This document shows positions 1 to 10,275 of a DNA stretch of 46,918 nt, piece after piece; the first letter of the stretch is position 1, and the number at the start of each line of letters is the position of its first letter. The notes below the pieces were generated by a model. The model saw nothing but the letters and a program-made list of their open reading frames with translations. It was not told where the DNA came from and did no database searches. Source of the stretch: Planctomycetia bacterium (GTDB lineage Bacteria > Planctomycetota > Planctomycetia > Pirellulales > UBA1268); NCBI GenBank assembly GCA_026401075.1, contig JAPLNQ010000265.1:1-46918 (forward strand). Direction: 5' to 3'. A program made the position numbers and the translations under genes.

Positions 1-1
1 G

Positions 2-1834
2 GAGGCGCCCGCCGACGCATGGACCCGCGACAAGGACGGCAAAGTGTTGAACGGCAAGGCGCAATCCATGGACGGCACGCAGTGGAGCGAGGGCAAGGGC
101 GCGATCTGGAGCCCGGAAGCCCCCGATGCCGTCTGGCAGATGGCGGGCGAATACCGCGCCGCCCCGCTACGGGAGTTGCAGAAGCGCGGCGTGCCGATCT
201 CGATGGTGCTCAACGGCGGCGAATACGGCCTCGGCGTGCTCGGGTTTGCCAAGAAGGTGTGGTCTCAGGATCCGCGGGTCGCGGCGGCGGCGGAAAAAAA
301 TGGCGGCTGGCGGACCTACGCCTCGGCGCGAAAGGGGCATGCCGAACGGATCATCGCCGACGCGGTCCGCGCAGCGGTGCCCGACCGGAAGCTCTACATC
401 TATTACACCGCCGGCGGCCGCACCCTCCGCAACAAGGATTGGTCGATCGACGACTGGGGGGCGACGTGGGAGCACATGCGCGGCGTGAGCGACCTGCCGT
501 CGAGCGAGGTCTACTACCGCCATTTCAACGACGGCTTCACTGGCCGGCTCAACATGCTGACCGTGGCGCTTAACGCGGTCGCGGCGGAGATCGCCAGCGG
601 CGATCCGCTTTCCTACAACTGGATCGCCGGCGGCTGGGTTCGCGGCAACGAGGCGAAGAACGTCGCCGACATGAATCGCTGGATCGGCTTCCTCAAGTGC
701 TACTACACCGCCGGGATGCTCGGCGCGAATGTCGGCTACTACGAGTATCCCAAGGGCGGTTTCGGTGTGAAGTTCCCGCCAAACGAGCCGCCTGTCTGGC
801 TGCGGCAGATGGCGGCCTCTGCCCATGTGCACGCGATCTTCTCACAGGCCGAGGATCTGGTACGGAACGGCGACCTGCTCCCCGGGCCGATGAAGCACGC
901 GATTTCGACGGGTGACCCAGCCTACGAATTCCCGACCGGCGACGAGACGGCCCGCGTGCTCGTTCGCAAGCACCGCACCAAGCCGGCGTGGCTGGTCACG
1001 GCGTGGGCGGCCGATGGACCGGATCGCGATGTGACGGTGACCGTGCCGGAACTGGGTAGGCTCACGCTGCGGGCCCGCGTCTGCGGCAGCGTGTATGAGG
1101 CTACGCTCGCGGATGGCAAGGTCACGCTGACCCAACTCGACGAGGAGGGCAGCACCTTCACCCGCGTGGCGCCGGGCAAACCGGTCAGCCGGTCGGTCGA
1201 TCTGACGGTCGCTCCGCCGCCGGCCGCAGGGCGGCTCGTCTGGCTAGCCGCCGATGATGGCGTGGTGAAGGATGCGTCGGGCAGGGTGTCGGCGTGGAAG
1301 AGCCGGGGCGGCGACGCGGGCAATCTTCCGAAGACCCTGCAGAAGTTCTCAGTCGTGCAGACGGAAGCCGCGAAGCAGCCGCTCTGGGTGGCCGATGCGG
1401 TCAATGGCAAGGCCGGTTTGCAGTTTGAAAAGGGAAAAGTCCATCTCGCTGCCGATTTCGACGAGCAGACCGGAGGTGAGTTTGCCGGCCCGTTGACGGT
1501 CTGTGCCGTCTTCACCGGAGCCGTACCCAAGGGCGACAACCGGGTCGTCGCGGGCGTCGTCGCGGGGGGCAACGACTACATCGCAGGAAAGGGACTCAAA
1601 ATCCGCGACGGCGATCCGTCGGCGATCGAACTGGCGAAAGGGGTGTGGCTCGTCTGTTCGGGTGCGAAACTCGACGCCCCACTGCATCGGCTGGGGCTCG
1701 GGGTCATGAATGGCGGCTCAGGTGGCCCAGGCTTCACCGGCGGGCTGGCCGATGTGCTCATCTACAAGGACGGGGCGACGCCTGGCCGTCTGGCCCTGAT
1801 CGAGGAGTACCTGAAGGCCAAGTACGGCCCGTGA
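2..1834 (+). CDS. Secreted glycosidase-like protein with LamG-like C-terminal domain (5' truncated)
   Basis: The reading frame is open from base 2 with no convincing start, so the gene begins upstream of the window; the GTG at 44 is internal. About the first 300 residues are rich in Trp, Tyr and Gly and look like the catalytic half of a carbohydrate-active (TIM-barrel type) enzyme, although I cannot name the family. A short beta-rich module follows (about 960-1170). After a proline-rich linker near 1205 comes a domain of roughly 200 residues that begins GRLVWLAADDG and closes with GLADVLIYKDG, typical of concanavalin-like LamG/sialidase-associated domains in planctomycete secreted proteins. 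The downstream neighbours encode an esterase and a FAD oxidoreductase, which fits polysaccharide breakdown. The enzymatic role is inference; the C-terminal domain call is firmer. Confidence 0.6.
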   Translation, partial: EAPADAWTRDKDGKVLNGKAQSMDGTQWSEGKGAIWSPEAPDAVWQMAGEYRAAPLRELQKRGVPISMVLNGGEYGLGVLGFAKKVWSQDPRVAAAAEKNGGWRTYASARKGHAERIIADAVRAAVPDRKLYIYYTAGGRTLRNKDWSIDDWGATWEHMRGVSDLPSSEVYYRHFNDGFTGRLNMLTVALNAVAAEIASGDPLSYNWIAGGWVRGNEAKNVADMNRWIGFLKCYYTAGMLGANVGYYEYPKGGFGVKFPPNEPPVWLRQMAASAHVHAIFSQAEDLVRNGDLLPGPMKHAISTGDPAYEFPTGDETARVLVRKHRTKPAWLVTAWAADGPDRDVTVTVPELGRLTLRARVCGSVYEATLADGKVTLTQLDEEGSTFTRVAPGKPVSRSVDLTVAPPPAAGRLVWLAADDGVVKDASGRVSAWKSRGGDAGNLPKTLQKFSVVQTEAAKQPLWVADAVNGKAGLQFEKGKVHLAADFDEQTGGEFAGPLTVCAVFTGAVPKGDNRVVAGVVAGGNDYIAGKGLKIRDGDPSAIELAKGVWLVCSGAKLDAPLHRLGLGVMNGGSGGPGFTGGLADVLIYKDGATPGRLALIEEYLKAKYGP

Positions 1835-1856
1835 CTCTGGCTACGGAGCGGGAAAA

Positions 1857-1942
1857 GAGCTGCGTCCCCTTTTTGTCACCGACCTCATCCAGTGATGATC
1901 GCGATGCCTTATGATTTGGAAATGAGCTGCGTCCCCTTTTTG
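1857..1942. repeat. Two direct copies of a GAGCTGCGTCCCC repeat
   Basis: A 19-bp sequence (GAGCTGCGTCCCCTTTTTG) occurs at 1857-1875 and again, identically, at 1924-1942, 67 bp apart. The same core appears in the opposite orientation at 39529-39545 and 39601-39613 and in direct orientation at 39641-39656. The second copy overlaps the apparent start and first signal-peptide codons of the downstream esterase (MSCVPF). Confidence 0.75.
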
Positions 1943-2845
1943 CTTCGGCTGGCCGTGGTGGCCTTCTTTGCCTTCGCGGCGACTGGTCTCGCAGGAGCAG
2001 ACGACACCGCCCCGGTGTTCATGGCGGACCGCGGCACCTGGCAACACCGCATCGAAAGCCCTTACCTTTCGGGAACGAACCTCGTCGAGGTGCTCCTGCC
2101 GGATACCTATGCCAACGATGACACGACGAGGTTTCGCGTGCTCTACGTGCTGCCGGTCGAGCCGGGCGAGCAGAGGCGGTGGGGCGACGGGCTCAAGGTG
2201 ATCCGCGAACTCGGCCTGCACAACCGCCACCAGCTGATCTGCGTCGCGCCCACGTTCGACACGACCCCCTGGTATGGCAACCACGCCACCGACCTGAAAA
2301 CACGGCACGAAGACCACCTGATGAAGGTCGTGCTGCCGCTCGTCGAGTCGCATTACCGCACGGTAGCAGGGCCGGACGGCCGGCTGCTGCTCGGATTCAG
2401 CAAGTCGGGCTGGGGGGTGGTCTCCATCATGCTCAGACATGGCGACGTGTTCGGCGCCGCGGCAAGCTGGGACGCTCCGCTCATGTTCACGGAGAAGCAG
2501 TTTGGCATCTGGGAGACTGGCAGGAACTTCGGCACCCCGGAGACGATGGCCACGCACCTGCCCACGGCTCTGCTACGGCAGCATGCAGGGGAGTTTCAAG
2601 ACAAACCGCGGCTCGTGATCACGGGGAAGGCGTCCTTCGGCACCAATGGCGATCCGCGGTTTCCCTACGACGGACCGTCCCACACCGAGGCCTTTCACGA
2701 ACTGGCTGACTCGCTCGGCGTGAAACACGCCTTCCGCGCCGACATCAAGGCCACACACTCGTGGAACAAGGACTGGGTCGAGCCGGTCGTGGGTATACTC
2801 GTCGTCCTTGGAGCGGATGACGCTCCACCACCGGGCGGCTCGTGA
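1922..2845 (+). CDS. Secreted esterase of the alpha/beta-hydrolase (FrmB/esterase D-like) family
   Basis: A 307-residue protein if started at ATG 1922; the frame stays open to a GTG at 1892. The N-terminus is a signal peptide: a short head, then the hydrophobic stretch LLRLAVVAFFAFAATGLAGA. The hydrolase core shows a strand with LLLGFSKSGWG, where Ser160 is the expected nucleophile (GxSxS rather than GxSxG), and a late His in KATHSWN as the probable catalytic base. This arrangement is typical of putative esterases acting on acylated sugars or simple esters. It lies between a glycosidase-like gene and a FAD oxidoreductase on the same strand. Oddity: the start codon and first residues lie inside a dispersed repeat, and no clear Shine-Dalgarno sequence precedes either start, so the start is uncertain. 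Substrate unknown. Confidence 0.7.
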   Translation: MSCVPFLLRLAVVAFFAFAATGLAGADDTAPVFMADRGTWQHRIESPYLSGTNLVEVLLPDTYANDDTTRFRVLYVLPVEPGEQRRWGDGLKVIRELGLHNRHQLICVAPTFDTTPWYGNHATDLKTRHEDHLMKVVLPLVESHYRTVAGPDGRLLLGFSKSGWGVVSIMLRHGDVFGAAASWDAPLMFTEKQFGIWETGRNFGTPETMATHLPTALLRQHAGEFQDKPRLVITGKASFGTNGDPRFPYDGPSHTEAFHELADSLGVKHAFRADIKATHSWNKDWVEPVVGILVVLGADDAPPPGGS

Positions 2846-2925
2846 CGTTGCAGTCGCATCACGCTGCCCACGACATTCCAGCAGCAATCTGCGTCAATGC
2901 GGCACTGCTCGTAAAAAGTGAACTC

Positions 2926-4553
<1,628 letters not shown>

Positions 4554-4558
<5 letters not shown>

Positions 4559-4595
4559 CTTTCACGCAGTGACTTTCACGCAGTGACTTTCACCT
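4554..4595. repeat. 14-bp tandem repeat, three units
   Basis: Three consecutive units of AGTGACTTTCACGC (4554-4567, 4568-4581, 4582-4595; the last ends CT instead of GC). The first unit contains the TGA stop of the FAD oxidoreductase. It fills nearly all of the convergent gap to the next gene. Confidence 0.8.
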
Positions 4596-4601
4596 GCCGC
4601 G

Positions 4602-5597
4602 CTACCGGGGCTTCAAGTTGCGGTCGAAGAACTCGATCACCGCCGGCCGGAGATCGCGCTGCTCCGGCTGCAGGTGGAATGCGTGCGCAGCCCCTTCGAT
4701 GACGATCAGTTCGCAAGGCACGCCCGCAGCCCGTGCCGCCTCGAGCAGGCTGGTGGACTGAGCCAGCGGCGTGGTCTTGTCGGCCGTGCCATGCAGCAGG
4801 AGCATGGGCGGGTCGTCACGGGAGATGTTCTTGATGGGCGAGGCCGAGTCCCAGAGTTCGGGAGCCTCGGCGTGGGGCTTCACGAACATCGGCAGGCTGT
4901 CGTATGTCTGCAACGGCGTGCCCCCCTGCCAGGTCGATGCACAGTGCGGATAGAGCGGCACCGCCGCCTGAATGCGGCAGGAGAATTCCGCATCTTCCAC
5001 CGGGTCGAGTCCGCATTCCGGACCGCTGACAGCCAGCAACGCCGTCAGGTGGCCGCCGGCGGAGCCGCCGATCGCACCGATGTGCGCGGCGTCCAACTGA
5101 AACCTGTCGGCATGCTTCCGCAGCCAGCGGACGGCGCGTTTGGCTTCCTGGATGTTGGCTGGAAACGTGGGCATGCCGGGCTTCGCCAGTTGGTAGTTGA
5201 TCGACATGCAGACATACCCGTGCTCCACCAGCGTCGTCGCGATGTTGAGCTCACGGGCGGCCGCCTTGTCGCCGCCCGTCCATCCGCCACCGTGAATGAT
5301 GACGACACCGGGAACCTTTTTCCCCGGCTCCATGACATCCGGCAGGTAGAGATCCGCCTTTTCAGCCCGATCGGCCCCCAGATAGGCGACATCCTTCTCG
5401 ACCCGCACCTCCCCTGCCACGCCGGCCTCGGCGATCATCGCTGCCAGCAGTGACACGAATGCGGCCACGACCATCGGCAGCCAAGAACCACGACGCCAGG
5501 AAGCACGACGCCAGGAAGCACGACGCCAGGAACCACGACGCCAGGAATCATGCGTCCTGGAATCACGGTGAACGATCGAAATGTTTTTCTTGCACAT
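4602..5597 (-). CDS. Secreted alpha/beta hydrolase (BD-FAE/Aes-like esterase)
   Basis: A 331-residue esterase. The oxyanion-hole motif HGGGW lies at about residues 102-106, the nucleophile Ser179 in IGGSAGGHL, the acid is probably the Asp of LLLHGTADKTTPL and the base the His of EGAAHAF. This set is typical of BD-FAE/hormone-sensitive-lipase-like esterases that deacylate plant or algal polysaccharide decorations. The ATG at 5597 is supported by a GGGGGAGG Shine-Dalgarno 5 bases upstream. The unusual feature is the head: residues 18-39 are a five-residue tandem repeat (SWRRG/SWRRA) giving a very arginine-rich segment before the hydrophobic signal core (MVVAAFVSLLAAMI). It is convergent with the preceding oxidoreductase. 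Export is inferred from the signal core; the substrate is unknown. Confidence 0.8.
   Translation of the reverse strand: MCKKNISIVHRDSRTHDSWRRGSWRRASWRRASWRRGSWLPMVVAAFVSLLAAMIAEAGVAGEVRVEKDVAYLGADRAEKADLYLPDVMEPGKKVPGVVIIHGGGWTGGDKAAARELNIATTLVEHGYVCMSINYQLAKPGMPTFPANIQEAKRAVRWLRKHADRFQLDAAHIGAIGGSAGGHLTALLAVSGPECGLDPVEDAEFSCRIQAAVPLYPHCASTWQGGTPLQTYDSLPMFVKPHAEAPELWDSASPIKNISRDDPPMLLLHGTADKTTPLAQSTSLLEAARAAGVPCELIVIEGAAHAFHLQPEQRDLRPAVIEFFDRNLKPR
5482..5556 (-). repeat. 15-bp minisatellite coding SWRRx pentapeptides
   Basis: Five tandem units of about 15 bp (plus-strand unit CAGGAAGCACGACGC). Two central units (5497-5511, 5512-5526) are identical and the outer ones diverge. They stay in frame and encode the Trp/Arg repeat ahead of the signal-peptide core of the esterase, so unit gain or loss would change the length of the positively charged head without a frameshift. 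Confidence 0.85.
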
Positions 5598-5776
5598 GAT
5601 GCCCTCCCCCCGGAAAAACGATGGTGACCGTCAGTATCCGGTTTTGTGCACGCTGGAGAAAGGGTGGCCTTGAACTGGGCCTTTTTCCGCTCACCCCCGC
5701 CGCACTGCCGGTGAACTATCATAGGAGGCGATGGCGACAGTCTCTGCAGCAGTCTCCCCGGGGCTCGGTCGACACG

Positions 5777-8700
5777 ATGGGCGGAACACCAATACACGCA
5801 AGGGCACGGCATCCTGCGCTCGCATGGGGAGCGGGCCTGTTGCTCGTCTCCACGGCTCTCGGCGCGGACCCCGTAATCACAGCCGTTCGGCCGCTGACGC
5901 TCTCCTCGGGACCGTCAACCTCTCTGGTGATCCAGGGCAAGAACCTGACAGCGCCCCTGCGGCTCAAGACCAGCCGCGCGACCGTGTCGATCCCAGTCGA
6001 AAAGGTCGAGCCTGAAACGGCCCTCGCGACGGCGACGCTGCCGGCCAACGCCTCCCTGGGGCCGCTCACAGCATGGCCGTCGACAGAGGCTGGGCCGCTG
6101 CCACCGATCGTCATGCTGGTCGATGATCTGCCGGTCCATGCCGACAACGGCACCAACCACACCCGCGACACGGCGCAGTCCCTCGCCTCCTTGGCATGCG
6201 TCGACGGCACGAGCGACGGCGGGAAGAGCGACAGGTATCGATTTCAGGTGCAGGCCGGCCAACGCGTCGCCGTCGAGGTGCTCACGCTGCCGATCCGGTC
6301 CACGATGGATCCGGTGGTGAGGCTTGTCGATGCCGACGGCACCGTGCTGGCCATGGCCGACGACGGGGCCGCAGGACCGGAATGCCGGCTGAGCCACACC
6401 TTCGCCAAGGCCGGCGACTGCTGGCTCGAGGTTCGCGACAATGCCTATAAGACAGGGGCGGGCTACCACCTGCGGCTCGGCGATTTCCCGATCATCAGCC
6501 ATGCGTTTCCACTCGCCGTGCAACGAGGCACCACCACCCGGATCGGCTTCGCCGGCGCCGATGGTGCCGCGGCGGTCGCGAGCGAGGTCGCCGTTGCCAA
6601 CGATTGTGAGGATTCCTCGCTCACCGTCGCCGCACGGCTGCCCGGCGGACGATCGTCGGCGTGGGCACGAGTGCTCGTGCACGACGCGCCGCAGGTCGTC
6701 GAACCTGCAGGCAGCCAAGGGATGACGGCGGCCCTCACGATCCCGGTGGGCATCAGCGGTCGCCTGGACAATGCCGGCGAGCGCGACGGCTATCGCCTGA
6801 TGGGCACGAAGGGACACGCTGTGCGGATTGCAGCCCGCACCCGCAGCCTCGGCTGCGCGACCGTGCCTCGGATGCGGCTGCACAGCGTGGGCCCGAATGC
6901 GGCCGACGCCGCCTCCAACAACTTGATCGCAGAAACCGACTCCAGGAATTCCGCCGAGGCAGTAGTCGACTTCACGTTTCCGGAGGACGGCGAATACCGC
7001 CTCGAGGTGACCGATCTCGCGGGCCGCGGGGGACTCGACTTCGGTTATTTTCTCGCCGTGGAACGGGTGCCGCCCGTGGTGGTCGAACTCAAGCCGGTCG
7101 TGGCGACCAGGGAAAGCTTTGCAATCGAAGCCGGCCGGGGATGCGCGGCCGTTGACGTGAAGGTCACGCGGACCGGCTACGACGGAGAGGTCGTGATCTC
7201 ACTCAACGGAGAGGCGTCGGGCCTGCGGGTCGTGAATCCCGTGATCCCGGCCAAGGTGACAGAGACGCGGCTGTATCTGGCAGCCGATGGAGGCTGGACC
7301 GAAGAGTCCTCGGCTCTCGTACGGCTGCGGGCCGAGTGTCCGGGACAGCCGTCGAGTTCGACCTCCGTCGTCAGCACGGCCGTGCGGCGTCTCAAGGAGC
7401 CGCATGTTCCTTTTCCGCCGGAGTGGGCCGACGGCGTGCTCAGCATCGCCGGGGTGAAGGCCGGCGAGACGTTGTTCGCCATCGAGCCACCCGCCCCGGT
7501 GATTCTCACCCGCGGAGCGGCCAAGCAGGAGATCAAGCTCTTGCTCAAACGTCTCGATCCGGCATTCACGGGTGCCGTCACGATCCTCGGCAGCCGCCTG
7601 CCCAAGGGCTTCTCACTGACGAGCACCTCCGACAAGGAATCGTGCCAGATCACGTTTACGGGCACCGCGGCGAACGGCAGCGAACCCACGTCGCTGCGGC
7701 TCCTCGCGGTGGCAGAACAGAAAAACCGCGGGCGGATCGAGCAGGTCGACCTGCCTGTCACGTGGAGCGATCCGGCGCCGTCACCTGCCACCGACGCACA
7801 AAAGACAAACCAGCCCAGTGAAGCCAACCAACCCAGCCAAACCAACCAAGAGGCCACTCCACCGACGCGGACCGCCGCGGCAGCCGTCGCTGGCACGCCA
7901 CCCTTCGACGTGTTTCCACACAAGATCGTCCTCGATGGGGCCAAGGACCGGCAGCAGGTCGCCGTGACGAGCGTCGATGCAGCAGGATTGTCACGGGATC
8001 TCACGCGGCAGGTGAGCATCGTCGTGGCGAACGAGTCCGTCGCCACGGTTCGCGGCACCGTGATCATCCCGTCGGGGGACGGCACGACCGAAGCGGTCGT
8101 CGCACTCAACGGAAATCGGACGACTGTCCCGATCACGGTCACGCACCATGCGGTGCCGCGGCCCAGGCAATTCGAGAACGAGGTGCTCGTGGCGCTGTCA
8201 AAGCAAACGTGCAGTTCCGGCGCCTGCCACGGCTCCCCCAGCGGCAAGGGTGGCTTCCGGCTCTCGCTCCGAGGCTTCGATGAGCCGTTCGATGAGACGA
8301 CGCTCATCCGCGAGGATTTCGGCCGTCGCGTGAATCCCCTGGAGCCTGAGGCGAGCCTCCTTCTGCGGAAGCCGCTCATGAAGGTGCCGCACGGCGGTGG
8401 CAGGCAACTCCTGCCGAGCGACGAGGCGTATGCGATCCTCCGCGACTGGATCGCGGAGGGCGCCAAGGCCGACCCGCCCGACACCCCGCGGTGCGTGCGG
8501 CTCGCGGTCACTCCGGAAACCAGGCAGGTGCAGCAGCTAGAGGCCGGCGGTCGGCAGCTCGTCACCATCGCGCACTTCTCCGACGGGTCGAGCCGCGATG
8601 TCACCCATCTCACCGCGTATGAGAGTTCCCGCGCAGGCGTCGCCACGGTCGATGCCCATGGGTGGACGACGCCGCACCGGCGGGGCGAGGCCGTGATCCT

Positions 8701-10252
8701 CGTCCGCTATCTCGAGCACATCACGCCGGTGCCCCTCATGTTCATCGAGGATGTGCCCGGGTTCGCCTGGAAGGCGCCGCCGGAGGTCAACGTCATCGAC
8801 AGGCTCGTCAACGAGAAATTGCGGGAGCTTCGCTACCTCCCCGCCGAGACATGCACCGACGCGGAGTTTCTGCGTCGCGCCTCGCTCGACATCACCGGCG
8901 CCCTGCCGCAGGTGCGGGAGACCGAGGCATTCCTCGCCGACACGTCCGCCGACAAGCGGGCTACGCTCGTCGATCAGCTGCTCGCGCGAGACGAATACGT
9001 ACGATTCTGGGCGCTCAAATGGGGAGACCTACTCCGCGTGACGAAAAAGCACGCCGGCGAGGAGGGCGTTCACAAGTATCACCGCTGGATTGAGAATTCC
9101 TTCCGCCGCAACGAGCCGCATGACACGTTTGCCAGACAGTTGCTGCTGGGATCGGGCAGCACGCTTGCCAATCCGCCGGCGAATTTCTATCGCACCGTCA
9201 CCACGACGGAGGAGACCGTCGAGACGGTGTCGCAGGTCTTTCTCGGCGTGCGGCTGCAGTGTGCGAAGTGCCACAACCATCCCTTCGACCATTGGACGCA
9301 GGACAACTACTACGGCATGGCCGCGTTCTTCGACCGCGTGAAGACAAGAAAGACCGAGCAGCCCGGCGAGACGATCGTCTACGCCACCGACAGCGGTGAG
9401 ACGAAGCAACCCCGCACCGGCAAGACGATGAAACCCTGGCTCCCGACGGGCGCGGTCGACGCGGATCACCCGGGCGACCGGCGAGCCACGTTCACCGAAT
9501 GGCTCGTGTCGCCCGGCAATCCCTCTTTCGCGAGGGTGGAGGCGAACCGAATCTGGAGCCAGTTCTTCGCCCGCGGCATCGTCGATCCCGTCGACGAGTT
9601 CCGCGACTCAAACCCGCCATGCAACGCGGCACTGCTCGATGCGCTCGCGAGGGAGTTCGGCGACGGTGGGTTCGATCGGAAACGCCTCATTCGGATGATC
9701 TGCACCAGCCATACCTACCAGGCGAGCTGTCGCACGAGCCCGATGAACAGGGACGACACGCTCTATTTCTCACACCAGCAGCCGAGGCTTCTCGGGGCCG
9801 AGCAGCTGCTCGACGCGATCGACCAGGTGACGGGGGTCGAGCAGCCCTACGGCACGCTGCCGGCAGGGACCCGCGCCGTGGAACTGCCCGGCCCCGACCT
9901 CGTGAAGGTGGACTTCCTCAAGACGTTTGGAAAGCCGCAGCGTGGCACGGTGTGCGCCTGCGAACGAGCCGATGATTCGAGCCTTGGCATGGCGATTGAG
10001 CTGATCAACGGGCGGCTGATGAACGAGAAGATGGCGAGCCCGACGAACCGCATCCGGCCTGCCGTCGCCGCCGGCCGGCCGGTCGAAGCGATCGTTCGTG
10101 AACTCTATCTCGCCGCGCTGTGCCGGGTTCCCACGGAGGAGGAACTGCAGGCCGCCGTGGCCCGGTGCCAGAATGCCAAGGACCCGGTCAGTGGTCTGGA
10201 AGACGTCTGCTGGGCACTGCTCAACACCGATGAGTTTGTGTTCCAGCACTAG
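5777..10252 (+). CDS. Planctomycete DUF1549/DUF1553 cytochrome-like surface protein with PPC and Ig-like domains
   Basis: A 1491-residue exported protein from ATG 5777 (signal peptide ending near ALGA); the frame is open further up to 5621. Order: two bacterial pre-peptidase C-terminal-like beta domains (about residues 122-238 and 323-428), a repetitive linker rich in NQPS (about 675-690), an Ig-like BIG2-type domain, a PSCyt1-like segment with CSSGACH (Cys812, Cys817, His818), a second BIG2-like domain, DUF1549/PSCyt2 (about 1005-1190) with CAKCHNHPFDHW (Cys1162, Cys1165, His1166), and DUF1553/PSD1 (about 1229-1488). This architecture is characteristic of Planctomycetes and Verrucomicrobia and is usually encoded with a DUF1501 gene, which lies 1.4 kb downstream on the other strand. 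CxxCH suggests covalent haem; the CxxxxCH spacing of the first motif is atypical. Biochemical role unproven, probably periplasmic or surface. Confidence 0.9.
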   Translation: MGGTPIHARARHPALAWGAGLLLVSTALGADPVITAVRPLTLSSGPSTSLVIQGKNLTAPLRLKTSRATVSIPVEKVEPETALATATLPANASLGPLTAWPSTEAGPLPPIVMLVDDLPVHADNGTNHTRDTAQSLASLACVDGTSDGGKSDRYRFQVQAGQRVAVEVLTLPIRSTMDPVVRLVDADGTVLAMADDGAAGPECRLSHTFAKAGDCWLEVRDNAYKTGAGYHLRLGDFPIISHAFPLAVQRGTTTRIGFAGADGAAAVASEVAVANDCEDSSLTVAARLPGGRSSAWARVLVHDAPQVVEPAGSQGMTAALTIPVGISGRLDNAGERDGYRLMGTKGHAVRIAARTRSLGCATVPRMRLHSVGPNAADAASNNLIAETDSRNSAEAVVDFTFPEDGEYRLEVTDLAGRGGLDFGYFLAVERVPPVVVELKPVVATRESFAIEAGRGCAAVDVKVTRTGYDGEVVISLNGEASGLRVVNPVIPAKVTETRLYLAADGGWTEESSALVRLRAECPGQPSSSTSVVSTAVRRLKEPHVPFPPEWADGVLSIAGVKAGETLFAIEPPAPVILTRGAAKQEIKLLLKRLDPAFTGAVTILGSRLPKGFSLTSTSDKESCQITFTGTAANGSEPTSLRLLAVAEQKNRGRIEQVDLPVTWSDPAPSPATDAQKTNQPSEANQPSQTNQEATPPTRTAAAAVAGTPPFDVFPHKIVLDGAKDRQQVAVTSVDAAGLSRDLTRQVSIVVANESVATVRGTVIIPSGDGTTEAVVALNGNRTTVPITVTHHAVPRPRQFENEVLVALSKQTCSSGACHGSPSGKGGFRLSLRGFDEPFDETTLIREDFGRRVNPLEPEASLLLRKPLMKVPHGGGRQLLPSDEAYAILRDWIAEGAKADPPDTPRCVRLAVTPETRQVQQLEAGGRQLVTIAHFSDGSSRDVTHLTAYESSRAGVATVDAHGWTTPHRRGEAVILVRYLEHITPVPLMFIEDVPGFAWKAPPEVNVIDRLVNEKLRELRYLPAETCTDAEFLRRASLDITGALPQVRETEAFLADTSADKRATLVDQLLARDEYVRFWALKWGDLLRVTKKHAGEEGVHKYHRWIENSFRRNEPHDTFARQLLLGSGSTLANPPANFYRTVTTTEETVETVSQVFLGVRLQCAKCHNHPFDHWTQDNYYGMAAFFDRVKTRKTEQPGETIVYATDSGETKQPRTGKTMKPWLPTGAVDADHPGDRRATFTEWLVSPGNPSFARVEANRIWSQFFARGIVDPVDEFRDSNPPCNAALLDALAREFGDGGFDRKRLIRMICTSHTYQASCRTSPMNRDDTLYFSHQQPRLLGAEQLLDAIDQVTGVEQPYGTLPAGTRAVELPGPDLVKVDFLKTFGKPQRGTVCACERADDSSLGMAIELINGRLMNEKMASPTNRIRPAVAAGRPVEAIVRELYLAALCRVPTEEELQAAVARCQNAKDPVSGLEDVCWALLNTDEFVFQH

Positions 10253-10275
10253 CACTGGCCTGGTCAGGAGTCACC

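Noticed and set aside
5482..5556. Possible CRISPR or iteron cluster
   Set aside because: Units are contiguous, in frame and inside an esterase gene with a good Shine-Dalgarno upstream; no origin features.
7177..8646. 489-codon minus-strand frame inside the DUF1549/DUF1553 gene
   Set aside because: Ser/Thr-rich antisense shadow; the opposite strand has firm domains.
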